64,000 nucleotides of DNA. Origin: Solidesulfovibrio alcoholivorans DSM 5433. Lineage in GTDB: Bacteria; Desulfobacterota; Desulfovibrionia; Desulfovibrionales; Desulfovibrionaceae. The stretch covers positions 372,001 to 436,000 of the forward strand of contig NZ_JNJA01000002.1 of NCBI RefSeq assembly GCF_000702665.1. Direction: 5' to 3'. A model generated the notes under the pieces. The model ran no database searches, was not told the DNA's origin, and was given only the letters and a program-made list of their open reading frames with translations. Below are positions 52,802-61,461 of this stretch, piece after piece; positions within the stretch are counted from its first letter, which is position 1; every line of letters begins with the position of its first letter. The position numbers and the translations under genes were made by a program.

Positions 52802-55150
52802 ATGCAGTTTTCACCATGCCTTGACGAGGCTTCCCGACGGGATGGCGTGCTCGTCGATGTCGGTCCGGGGGGCGGGTTGTTGCAGGGAAGGGAGCGGGAA
52901 CTGGTCGCGGACCATGTCGCCGGGGGAGGGGCCCTCGGCGTGGTCCTGCTCGAGATCCAGGACTTTTCCCTGTTGCGACGCCTGGTCCGCCCCGATGTGG
53001 CCGCGGCGCTGGCCGAGGCCCTTGCCGTGGCGGCCGCCCGCGCCGCGGGGAGGCGGCTGGCGGACCATGCCATTTGCCTGACCGAACCGCTCGAACCCGG
53101 CCGCGTGCTCGTGTGCGTCGGCGGCCGGGACGACGATGCCGACGCCCTGGACCGGGTGGCGGCGATACTGCGCCTGGAAACGCGCGGCGGCCTGCGCGAG
53201 GAGGCGTTGCGCCTGACCGGCCAGGCCCTGGATGTGCGCAGCGGCGCGGCCGTGGTCATCTGCAAGGCCCCCATCGCCCTGGACATGGCCCTGGCCGCGG
53301 CGGTGGCCGAGGCGCTGCGTCTGGCTGGCGGCGGCGAGGGCGGCAGCGCCCCGGCCCTGCGCGAATTCCGCGAGATCCTGGAACTCGGCCGCGTGCGGGC
53401 CGTCTACCAGCCCATCGTCAATCTGCGCGGCGGCAGCGTGTTCGCCTGGGAGGCCCTGGCCAGGGGCCCGGCGCAAAGTCCGCTCGAATCCCCGGCCATG
53501 CTCTTCGACGTGGCCGAGGAGGCCGGGGCCATCTTCGCCCTGGAAAAAATCTGCCGCGAGGCCGCCATCCGCGGCTTCGCCCGGCGCGGCCAGGGCGCGC
53601 GGCTCTTTTGCAACGTCCATCCCCGCACGCTGCTCGATCCCCAGTTCACGCCCGGCGAGACGCGACGGCTGCTCGACAAGTACGGCATGGAGCCGAGGGA
53701 TGTGGTGCTCGAGATCACCGAACGGCACAGCGTCAAGGATTTCAACCTGTTCCACCGCACGCTGGACCACTACCGTGACGCCGGCTACGGCGTGGCCGTG
53801 GACGACGTGGGCACCGGCTATTCCGGGCTTTTTTCCATCGCCGAGATCAAGCCCGATTTCATGAAGATCGACATGTCCCTCGTGCGCGGCATCGACGCCA
53901 ACCCGGTGAAACGGGCACTCTTGGAGACGCTGCTCACCTTCGCGGACAAGATCGGCTGCCGTATCGTGACCGAGGGCATCGAGACCGAGGCGGAGCTTGC
54001 CTGTTGCATCCGCCTGGGCGCGCATTTCGGGCAGGGTTTTTTCCTGGGCCGGCCCGAAGCGCCGGCCGCCGACCTGCGCGAGGAAACGCGCCTGGCCATC
54101 GTGCGGGGCGCAAGCCAGGCCGCCGACGGTTTCAAGTGCTCCTCGCCCATAAACGATTTGGCCGAGCGGCCTCGCCAGATCCCGCCCCACGCCAGCGTCG
54201 GCGAGGTCAAGCAGTTCTTCGACGGCAACGAGTCCGTGCACGCCGTGGCAGTGGTCCGCGACGGCCGGCCCGAGGGGCTCATCATGCGCCACCACCTCGA
54301 CCGGGTTCTCAGCACGCCCTACGGCTTGGCGCTTTTTCTGCGCCGCGACGTCACCCGCATCATGGACCCCTCGCCGCTGGCCGTGGAATGGGACACTCCC
54401 GTGGAAGTGGCGGCCCAGGCGGCCATGGCCCGGGACCGGGAAAAGCTCTACGACCCCATCCTCGTCACCTGCCGTGGCCGGCTTGCCGGCATGGTCTCGG
54501 TGCAGCGCATCCTCGACGCCCTCGCCTGCGTGCAGGTGGAGATGGCCAAGGGGGCCAATCCCCTGACCGGTCTGCCCGGCAATGTGGCCATCGAGCGCGA
54601 GATCGCGCGGCGCGCCGAGGCCGGCCGCCATACCTCGTTCATTTACGCCGACATCGACAATTTCAAGGTCTTCAACGACGTCTACGGCTTCCAGGACGGG
54701 GACAAGGCCATCCTCATGACCGCGCGCATCCTGGGCGAGGCCTTGGCCTCCCACGGCGCGCAGGACGACTTCCTGGGGCATGTCGGCGGCGACGATTTCG
54801 TTCTCCTGTGCGACGCCGTTTCGGTTGCGCCCGTGTGCGAAGCGGCGCTTGCGGCCTTCGCCGCCGCCTCGCCGGCCCTTTTCACGCCCGCGGACCGGGA
54901 GCGCGGCTACATCGAGGGTCAGGGCCGCGACGGCCGGGCGGGACGCTTTCCGCTTCTGACCATCTCCATGGGCGTCATCGACTGCGCCTTTGCCGTGCCC
55001 GTGACCATGGACGAACTGGGCGTGCGTGCGGCGGCCGTCAAGAAATACGCCAAGTCCTGTTCGGGCAATTCCTTCGTGCGCGACCGCCGCGCGCCCCTTG
55101 GCCTGCCCGAGGCCCCGGACGCCGACGCGCCTGCCTCCGAAACGTCCTGA
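52802..55150 (+). CDS. EAL-CBS-GGDEF cyclic di-GMP enzyme
   Basis: This protein has 782 residues. An N-terminal region of about 180 residues is unassigned. The EAL phosphodiesterase domain follows (motif EALARGP at 217, DDVGTGYSGLFSIAEIKPDFMKID, VTEGIETEAEL, GQGFFLGRP). A CBS pair (about 430-560) may sense nucleotides. A GGDEF domain ends the protein with the GGDDF variant (662-666). Both catalytic motifs look usable. Domain order EAL first is unusual but known. AAGGTG lies 4-5 bases before the ATG at 52802. Confidence 0.9.
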   Translation: MQFSPCLDEASRRDGVLVDVGPGGGLLQGRERELVADHVAGGGALGVVLLEIQDFSLLRRLVRPDVAAALAEALAVAAARAAGRRLADHAICLTEPLEPGRVLVCVGGRDDDADALDRVAAILRLETRGGLREEALRLTGQALDVRSGAAVVICKAPIALDMALAAAVAEALRLAGGGEGGSAPALREFREILELGRVRAVYQPIVNLRGGSVFAWEALARGPAQSPLESPAMLFDVAEEAGAIFALEKICREAAIRGFARRGQGARLFCNVHPRTLLDPQFTPGETRRLLDKYGMEPRDVVLEITERHSVKDFNLFHRTLDHYRDAGYGVAVDDVGTGYSGLFSIAEIKPDFMKIDMSLVRGIDANPVKRALLETLLTFADKIGCRIVTEGIETEAELACCIRLGAHFGQGFFLGRPEAPAADLREETRLAIVRGASQAADGFKCSSPINDLAERPRQIPPHASVGEVKQFFDGNESVHAVAVVRDGRPEGLIMRHHLDRVLSTPYGLALFLRRDVTRIMDPSPLAVEWDTPVEVAAQAAMARDREKLYDPILVTCRGRLAGMVSVQRILDALACVQVEMAKGANPLTGLPGNVAIEREIARRAEAGRHTSFIYADIDNFKVFNDVYGFQDGDKAILMTARILGEALASHGAQDDFLGHVGGDDFVLLCDAVSVAPVCEAALAAFAAASPALFTPADRERGYIEGQGRDGRAGRFPLLTISMGVIDCAFAVPVTMDELGVRAAAVKKYAKSCSGNSFVRDRRAPLGLPEAPDADAPASETS

Positions 55151-55256
55151 CCGCCGCCGCGCGCTCCCCGGCGGTGTCGTCGATCGCGCCGCGGTCCTTG
55201 CCTTTGGCCGCGATTGCGGTCAAAGTGGCGCGGTTTTCCAAACGGGGCAATCCGCC

Positions 55257-56018
55257 ATGACGTCGCAACCCATGATCGAAATCCGGGGCCTGACCAAGGC
55301 CTTTGCCGGGCAGCCCGTGCTGCGCGGCATAGACATGACCGTGCCCGAGGGCATGGTCACCGCCGTGATCGGCAAGTCCGGCGAGGGCAAGAGCGTGCTC
55401 CTCAAGCACATCATCGGCCTGCTCAAGCCCGACGCCGGCGACATCCTGTTCCGGGGCGGCTCGTTGGCCTCGGTCGGGGCCTCCGAACGCCGGGCCTTTC
55501 GTCGCCGCTGCAGCTACATGTTCCAGAACATGGCCCTTTTCGATTCCATGACCGTGCGCGACAACATCGCCTTGCCGCTGCGCGAGACCGCGAAGCTGCC
55601 CGAGGCCACGGTCGCGAAACGGGTGGGCGAACTGGCCGAGCGTCTGGAACTCGTCGCGATCCTCGACAAGTTTCCGTCCCAGATTTCCGGCGGCATGCAA
55701 AAGCGGGTCGCCCTGGCCCGGGCGCTCGTGACCGAGCCGGGTCTCGTGCTCTTCGACGAGCCGACCACCGGTCTCGACCCCATCCGCAAGGCCGCCGTGC
55801 TGGCGCTGATCGACCAGTCGCGCAGACAGTTCGGCTTCACGGCCGTGCTCGTCAGCCACGACATCCCCGACGTCTTTGGCGTGGCCGGACACGTGGCCAT
55901 GCTCGACGCCGGCCGCATCGTCTGGGAAGGTTCGCCAGAGGCCATCAGGGCCTGCGACGATCCCGTGGTGCGCCGGTTCCTCTCCGGCCAGCCCGACCCG
56001 GAAGACGCCAACATTTAA
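55257..56018 (+). CDS. Orphan MlaF-like ABC ATPase
   Basis: This 253-residue ATPase has Walker A GKSGEGKSV, the signature ISGGMQKRVALARA, Walker B VLFDEPTTGLDP and H-loop VLVSHD. The GGMxKR signature places it with MlaF rather than with drug or sugar transporters. No permease, MCE protein or lipoprotein lies beside it. It starts 107 bases after the cyclic di-GMP gene and is followed by the acetolactate decarboxylase gene after 31 bases, probably one transcript. Confidence 0.9.
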   Translation: MTSQPMIEIRGLTKAFAGQPVLRGIDMTVPEGMVTAVIGKSGEGKSVLLKHIIGLLKPDAGDILFRGGSLASVGASERRAFRRRCSYMFQNMALFDSMTVRDNIALPLRETAKLPEATVAKRVGELAERLELVAILDKFPSQISGGMQKRVALARALVTEPGLVLFDEPTTGLDPIRKAAVLALIDQSRRQFGFTAVLVSHDIPDVFGVAGHVAMLDAGRIVWEGSPEAIRACDDPVVRRFLSGQPDPEDANI

Positions 56019-56049
56019 GCATTTCCCGCCGGGAAAGGAGGCACGTAGC

Positions 56050-56811
56050 ATGCCGCGCATCGCACGTACCGTTCGGGCGGCGTTTGGGGCCGTCCTTTTC
56101 GTCGTTCTGGTCAGCGCTTCCTGCCTGGCTGGCGAACTCTACCAAGTGGGGATGATCGAAGCCCTGCTCGCCGGGGACTATGCCGGCCGGGAGACCTTCG
56201 CCACGCTCGCCCGCCACGGCGACTGCGGCCTCGGCACCTTCGCCGGCCTCGACGGCGAAATGGTCGCCCTGGACGGCCGCTTCTACCAAGTGAAAACCGA
56301 CGGCAAGGCCTACCCCGTCGCGCCGTCGCGAAAGACCCCGTTCGCCCAGGTGGCTTTTTGCGCCGGCACCCTCGACCTCGGCCGCCTGGACGGCCTGGAC
56401 CTCGCCGGCCTCGGCGCGGCGCTCGCCAAGCGCCTGCCCGATCCGACGCGCTTTTACGTCGTGCGCGTGGACGGGTTTTTTACGGCGATAAGGACTCGCA
56501 GCGTGCCGGCCCAGCGGCAGCCCTGGCCGCCCCTGGCCACGGCCTGCAAGGCGCAAGCCGAATTTCCCATGCACGATGTCGCCGGGACCATGGTCGGCGT
56601 TTACACGCCGCCGAACGTTGCCGCGCTGTCCCCCGTGGGCTGGCACTTCCATTTTCTGACCACCGACCGCACGCGTGGCGGCCATGTGCTGGCCGTGAAT
56701 ATTGCCGTGGCCAAGGCGCGCGGCGAGCAGATCACCTCCCTGCGCGTCGTCTTTCCCGCCGGCCCGACGCCCCGCATGGACGGGCCACGCCCGGCCGCCG
56801 GAACCGAATAG
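56050..56811 (+). CDS. budA: Exported alpha-acetolactate decarboxylase
   Basis: This 253-residue enzyme has a signal peptide ending near CLA-GEL (residue 28). The family core is LYQVGMIEALLAGDYAG and DGEMVALDGRFYQV. The zinc ligands are His199, His201 and His212 in GWHFHFLTTDRTRGGHVL. It makes acetoin from acetolactate. Exported BudA versions are known; no budB or acetoin dehydrogenase lies here. AAAGGAGG lies 8 bases before the ATG at 56050. Confidence 0.9.
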   Translation: MPRIARTVRAAFGAVLFVVLVSASCLAGELYQVGMIEALLAGDYAGRETFATLARHGDCGLGTFAGLDGEMVALDGRFYQVKTDGKAYPVAPSRKTPFAQVAFCAGTLDLGRLDGLDLAGLGAALAKRLPDPTRFYVVRVDGFFTAIRTRSVPAQRQPWPPLATACKAQAEFPMHDVAGTMVGVYTPPNVAALSPVGWHFHFLTTDRTRGGHVLAVNIAVAKARGEQITSLRVVFPAGPTPRMDGPRPAAGTE

Positions 56812-57744
56812 ATGCGCTTCGATTTCCTCGCGCTTTTCATGCCCGGCCAGCGCCGGCCGCCTGCCCGCGCCACGGAAGCGGCCGCGCGCGAGGGTTGCCG
56901 CCGCGCGGCCCAGGGCCTTGCGCGCCTGGAAAACCGCCTCGACGGCCTGTATGCGCTCCTTGACGCCGGCGATGTGCGCGACGCCGCGCTGCTTGCTTCC
57001 CTTGCCGCCGAGGACGGCGACGGCGTGGCCACCGCGCTTGACTGGAGCGCGGAATCAACCCTGGCCGAGGACCGTGGCCAGCTTGGGCCGCTGCCCGATG
57101 CCGCCGCCCTGGCCGCCTTCGCCGGCCGCGTCGAAAAAAGGCTCTCGCGCCTGCGCCGGGTCCTTGCCGCCAGGAAGGCCGGGAAATGGGCCACGGCCGA
57201 GGGCCGCTTCGACGCCGTCGCCCTCTCCCGGGCCAGGCTCGCCCTGGTCGTGGTGCTCGTTCTCGTCGCCGGAGGCATGCTCTTCGGTGAAACCCTCGCC
57301 AAGAAAGAGCGCGAACATGCCGCGCACGTGGCTCTGCTCCTTAAGCGGGAAGACGCCGCCGCATCGCTTGCCCGGATTTCCAGGCTCGCCTCCCGGGCCA
57401 AGGCCGCGACAGGCCGCATGCTGTGGGAGATCACCGGCAGCAACTGTTCGCGCTGCGGCTGCGACGGCTACGATCTGCGAAACGCCCCGGCCGGCGACGT
57501 CTGCGCGCGCCAGTGGGACGCGGCGCTGGCGCGCCTCGGCGCGGCCGCCGGAGCCGCGCCGGAAGACCTTGCCGGGCTCGCCCGCGACCCCTGGGGCGCG
57601 CCGTATCTGCTCAATGAAAACGAAGGCGAATCCCCGGACCTGCCCCATGTGCGGGACACCGTGACCTCGGTCGGGCAAAACGGCCTTGCCGGCGACGTCG
57701 ACGACATCGAGGTCGCCGTGCCCCAGGCCGGCAGGAAGCGGTAG
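56812..57744 (+). CDS. Membrane protein with GspG-like C-terminal part, unknown
   Basis: This 310-residue protein has a helical N-terminal 135 residues, one membrane helix near 140-160, then a periplasmic part. A short Cys cluster, SNCSRCGCDG, is followed by DPWGAPYLLNENEG and VTSVGQNGLAGDVDDIEVAVP, which resembles the C-terminal part of the type II pseudopilin GspG (DPWGxPY and the calcium-site loop). There is no prepilin cleavage site, so it is not a canonical pseudopilin. It starts directly after the budA stop. Confidence 0.7.
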   Translation: MRFDFLALFMPGQRRPPARATEAAAREGCRRAAQGLARLENRLDGLYALLDAGDVRDAALLASLAAEDGDGVATALDWSAESTLAEDRGQLGPLPDAAALAAFAGRVEKRLSRLRRVLAARKAGKWATAEGRFDAVALSRARLALVVVLVLVAGGMLFGETLAKKEREHAAHVALLLKREDAAASLARISRLASRAKAATGRMLWEITGSNCSRCGCDGYDLRNAPAGDVCARQWDAALARLGAAAGAAPEDLAGLARDPWGAPYLLNENEGESPDLPHVRDTVTSVGQNGLAGDVDDIEVAVPQAGRKR

Positions 57745-57753
57745 GGCGCAGCC

Positions 57754-59733
57754 GTGGCCGCGTGCTCCCGTTTCGCCGCCTTGCCCGCCCGCGCGGCGAC
57801 CCTTGCCGGCGTGGCCCTTGCCGGCGGGCATTTCCTGCTCAGCGCCGCCGCCCTGGTCCCCGCGGGACGTGCCGCCGCGGCGCTCGTCGCCCTGGTCGCG
57901 GCGGGCTGCGCGGCCATGGCCTTTTCCCGGCGCGGCCTGCGCCTGGGCCTGTACCTGCTCGGCTTTTCCCTGTTTCTTTTCGGCGCGCAGGCCTACGTCT
58001 ATCCGGCCGTGGTCTTCGGGCTGGTCATCGACGGCGCGGCGCTGGCCCTTTTATGGCGCAACGCCGGCCGCGACGGGGACGCGGGCACGGGACTTTCCGG
58101 CGTGCTGCTTGCCGCTCTGGCCGCGCTGGCCCTGGCCTCGACGTGGCTCTTGCCCTGGGACCGTTTTTTCGCCGAATTGCATCTTTTCGGGCCACGCGCC
58201 TTTTTCGCGGCCATGGCCTTTTCCCCGGCCGACGCGCCGGCCTACAGCCTGGCCTGCGCCTGGCGGCTGGCCGTATTCGCGGTGTTCGCCCGGGAGCTCG
58301 CCCGCGTCGAGGCGTCCGGGAAATTCGCCATCCTTCTCCGCGGGCTGGCCGGCGGGCTGCTGACGGCCATCGCCGTCGGGCTCTACGAGCATTTCCAGGG
58401 CGACCACTATCTGCTGCACTACCGCTTCACCTCGCTTTTCGCCAATCCCGGCTGGTTCGCCGAATACGCCTCCATCGCCGCGCCGTATCTGCTCTTGCCA
58501 CTCTCCCGGCGCGACGGCGCGCGCCACCGCATCGTGGCCGCCGCCGCCCTGGCCCTTGTCGGCGCGGCCCTGCTGCTGACGCTCGCCCGCGCCGGCTGGA
58601 TCGTCGGCGCTCTGACCTTCGCCGCCGCGGCCTGGCTCTATTTCCGGCCCGGCCCCCTGGCCCGGTTCGCGCGGCCCTACGGTCACCTGCCCACCCTGGT
58701 CGCGGCCGGAGTGTTGTTCCTTGGCGTTTCCTTCTGGGCTTCGGGCAAGGAACTGGCCGCCATCAGCCGTCCGATCAACGCGCTGCTCGCCGAGCGGGTG
58801 GGCAATTTCACCGAGTCGCCGCGGCCGGGCCTGTTTCGGGCCGGGCTTTGCATCGCGGCCGAACGGCCCCTTTTCGGCATGGGCTTCGAGACCTACGCCA
58901 GGCACTACCCGGTGCTGCTCGCGACGCCGGGCGCGTGGCTGCACCGCTTCGGCGACCCCAGGGCGGAGGTGTTCGAGACCTCCCACAACATGTACGTGCA
59001 GCTCGCTTCGGGCCTCGGCGCGGCGGGGCTTTGCCTGTGGCTGGCCCTGGCCGGGCGGGCGGGATTGCTGCTCTGGCGGCGGGCGCGGGCGTTCGGGAGC
59101 CTGGCCGACGCGGCCATGCTCCTGTCCCTGGTCGCTTTCCATCTCTATGCGGTCTTCCAGGAGATGTTCTACGTGCCGGCGGTGTGGTTTCTGCTGTTCG
59201 TGCCCCTGGCGCGGGCCATGGCCCTGGAGGCACAGGCGGCGGAGCGGGACTCGCGGGCGGCGCGCCTGATCGGTCTGGCCGCCTGGGCGCTCGTTGCGGC
59301 GGGCGGGCTCTCCTACGCCCTGGACGCGGGACTTCGCGCCACGGCGGCGCGGCTCGATCTTGCCGATTGGCGACCGGCGGGGCAGGAGCTGGTTTTCGAG
59401 GGCTTCCACCCGACGGAAGCCGCTACGGACGGAAGGCTTTTTCGCTGGAGCGCCGGGGCCGGGGCGCTGCTCGTCGCGCCGGGGACCGACGCCGTGACCC
59501 TGACCCTGGCCGCGCCGAAACCGGCTTCCGTGGCTGTTTACTCCGAAGCGGGGCTCGTCGGCACGGCGCAACTGGACGCCCGGCCGCAGCGCCTGCGCGT
59601 GGCGCTTCCCCCGGGCGGGGACGGGCGCGGCAAACCCCTTTACCTTTTGCCCGACCGGACGTATCTGCCGCAGGCGGCCACGGGCGCTCCCGACCCGAGG
59701 CGCCTTGGCCTGTCGGTAGGTGTCGCGCCGTGA
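57754..59733 (+). CDS. O-antigen ligase-like (Wzy/WaaL) polytopic membrane protein
   Basis: This protein has 659 residues and about 12 membrane helices. The large periplasmic loop with GMGFETYARHYPVLLATPG and SHNMYVQLASGLGAAGLCLWL matches the Wzy_C/WaaL signature (…HN.y.q…). It would join or polymerise surface glycans in the periplasm. The C-terminal 130 residues are soluble and beta-rich. The start is GTG at 57754, 9 bases after the preceding stop. Confidence 0.85.
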   Translation: MAACSRFAALPARAATLAGVALAGGHFLLSAAALVPAGRAAAALVALVAAGCAAMAFSRRGLRLGLYLLGFSLFLFGAQAYVYPAVVFGLVIDGAALALLWRNAGRDGDAGTGLSGVLLAALAALALASTWLLPWDRFFAELHLFGPRAFFAAMAFSPADAPAYSLACAWRLAVFAVFARELARVEASGKFAILLRGLAGGLLTAIAVGLYEHFQGDHYLLHYRFTSLFANPGWFAEYASIAAPYLLLPLSRRDGARHRIVAAAALALVGAALLLTLARAGWIVGALTFAAAAWLYFRPGPLARFARPYGHLPTLVAAGVLFLGVSFWASGKELAAISRPINALLAERVGNFTESPRPGLFRAGLCIAAERPLFGMGFETYARHYPVLLATPGAWLHRFGDPRAEVFETSHNMYVQLASGLGAAGLCLWLALAGRAGLLLWRRARAFGSLADAAMLLSLVAFHLYAVFQEMFYVPAVWFLLFVPLARAMALEAQAAERDSRAARLIGLAAWALVAAGGLSYALDAGLRATAARLDLADWRPAGQELVFEGFHPTEAATDGRLFRWSAGAGALLVAPGTDAVTLTLAAPKPASVAVYSEAGLVGTAQLDARPQRLRVALPPGGDGRGKPLYLLPDRTYLPQAATGAPDPRRLGLSVGVAP

Positions 59734-59742
59734 CGGCGGACG

Positions 59743-60198
59743 CTACAGGTTTTCGGTATTGCGCTCGAACACCCGTATTTCGTTGACCACCTGATTGCCG
59801 AGATCCCGGATGTCCTGATTTTCATGATTTTCCACCAGATCCGCCAGCAGTTTGACGTCCTGGGGCACGCCGGCCAGGGTCTCGCGCTTGACTTCGGCCA
59901 GGCGGTCCATGACGAAGGCCCGGTCGCGCTTGGCGGCCATGTGCTCGAGGATGTCGACGATGTTCATGACCACGTATGCTTTTTCGGCATAGATCGCGGA
60001 AATGGCGGTCAGGTGGGAGAGGATGTTCTTCTCGCCGGCCTGATTGGTTTTGAAGTACAGGTCCGCGGCCTTGGAGGCGCAGGTGTTGAAATGCTCGTAG
60101 GAAACGCGGAAGTGCTTGGCTGCGCCTTGCGCCTGGGTGGCGAACGCCGCGAGCAACGCGAGGCACAGGACGCAGGACGGGGGGAATCGGTGACGCAT
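59743..60198 (-). CDS. Small secreted helical protein, unknown
   Basis: This 151-residue protein has a signal peptide ending near AQG-AAKH. The mature part is helical and polar (YEHFNTCASKAADLYFKTN ... ENHENQDIRDLGNQVVNEIRVFE) with one Cys. No family is recognised. GGAG lies 5 bases before the ATG at 60198. It is on the minus strand among plus-strand glycan genes and ends 9 bases from the ligase-like gene (convergent). Confidence 0.8.
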   Translation of the reverse strand: MRHRFPPSCVLCLALLAAFATQAQGAAKHFRVSYEHFNTCASKAADLYFKTNQAGEKNILSHLTAISAIYAEKAYVVMNIVDILEHMAAKRDRAFVMDRLAEVKRETLAGVPQDVKLLADLVENHENQDIRDLGNQVVNEIRVFERNTENL

Positions 60199-60452
60199 GG
60201 GAACTCCGTAAACAAGGGAACCCGCCGGGGAACGTGCCCCCGGACGGCAAGCGCCACATACCAGTTTTTCCCCCCCCGTCAAAGCGTGACCCGCCGGGTC
60301 GGTCCGGCCGGCCGGCGCGCCGGCCTCACTGCCGGGCGCAAGCTCCCGGACGTGGCGGCCGCGACAAGGAGCCGCCATTGACTTTTGGCTTTTTTCACCT
60401 AGTATGCAAACGCTTTTGTCACTTTGCAGCTCTACCGCGTTTGGGATGTGTT

Positions 60453-61448
60453 ATGGAAAACCCCCGCTTTGGCCGCATTGTTGCTTTCATATTTGTTATT
60501 TTGTTTGGCGTAATGGGTGCCGGAGCCCATGCCGGCATGGTTTCACTGGTTTTTGATGATGGCCTTGAGAGTGTTTATCAATACGCGTTCCCGGTATTGT
60601 CCAATCTGGACCTGCCGGCCACCGTGGGCATCATTGCCGGGCGCGTGGATACCGGCGATCCGGACTTCATGGACTCGAACCAGATACGGCAACTGCAAAA
60701 GAGCGGTTGGGAAATCGCGTCACACAGCCTGACCCACAAACGGCCTATCGATATTCCGAAGTTCCTCGCAGAAGAAAAATGCCTGCTGTTGCGTCCGGTC
60801 AACGGACAACGCGGGTTGTACGATGCAAAATACAAGTACGATGAACTCGGGGGACTGTTGGAAAACGGCCGCTTGCTCAAGGAACGCTCCAGCGTCAGGC
60901 TCGTGAAAGGGGAGCCAGGCAGCTACTACTTTGACGAACTCATCGGTGAGGTCACGGTCCATCCATTCGATCCGGAGAGTGCGGAGAAACAGCAGATTCG
61001 CGCTGTCTCCTACGAGCGCGAACTGGAGGAATCCAAGAACGTGCTTGAAGGCATGGGCTTTCAGGTGAGCACCTACATCACGCCGCACAACTATTGGACG
61101 CCGGAGATGAGCGCCTTGTCACGGCGTTTTTACAGCCAGGTCGCCGACGGCGGCGACGATTGCAACCGCAAGGGTTCGACCGACCGCTACTGGATCAAAC
61201 GGTACGTGGTCCATACCAACGACCCGGCCGAGTCCATCATCGCCCTGGTCAAGGAACACGCCATCCGCGAGAACGCCTGGGTCGTCTTCTGCCTGCACGG
61301 CGTCGGTTCGGACCTCGGCTGGGAGCCCTGGGACGCGGCCAAGCTGGCGCAGCTCGCGGCCTTCCTCAAGCAAAAGGCCGTGCCCGTGGTCACCGTGGCC
61401 CAGGGCGCGAAACTGTGGTTCGGCGACAAGGCCGCGCCCGGAAAGTAG
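60453..61448 (+). CDS. Exported polysaccharide deacetylase (NodB/CE4 family)
   Basis: This 331-residue enzyme has a signal peptide or anchor at residues 8-28. The CE4 motifs are present: MVSLVFDDGLESV (motif 1, catalytic Asp pair) and EIASHSLTH (motif 2, metal His pair). Later motifs are TYITPHNYW and WVVFCLHGVG. A large insert (about 100-190) lies between them. It removes N-acetyl groups from a polysaccharide in the periplasm. Its first 200 bases are richer in A+T than neighbours. It begins a group with the transferase at 61462. Confidence 0.88.
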   Translation: MENPRFGRIVAFIFVILFGVMGAGAHAGMVSLVFDDGLESVYQYAFPVLSNLDLPATVGIIAGRVDTGDPDFMDSNQIRQLQKSGWEIASHSLTHKRPIDIPKFLAEEKCLLLRPVNGQRGLYDAKYKYDELGGLLENGRLLKERSSVRLVKGEPGSYYFDELIGEVTVHPFDPESAEKQQIRAVSYERELEESKNVLEGMGFQVSTYITPHNYWTPEMSALSRRFYSQVADGGDDCNRKGSTDRYWIKRYVVHTNDPAESIIALVKEHAIRENAWVVFCLHGVGSDLGWEPWDAAKLAQLAAFLKQKAVPVVTVAQGAKLWFGDKAAPGK

Positions 61449-61461
61449 AGTAGCAGGGAGC

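Noticed and set aside
54785..54799. GGDDF instead of GGDEF taken as an inactive diguanylate cyclase
   Set aside because: GGDDF is a conservative change and the rest of the domain (DIDNFKVFND) is intact, so loss of function cannot be claimed.
60310..60325. Perfect 16-base palindrome GGCCGGCGCGCCGGCC
   Set aside because: It is made only of G and C in a GC-rich gap where such strings arise by chance, and no neighbouring promoter uses it.
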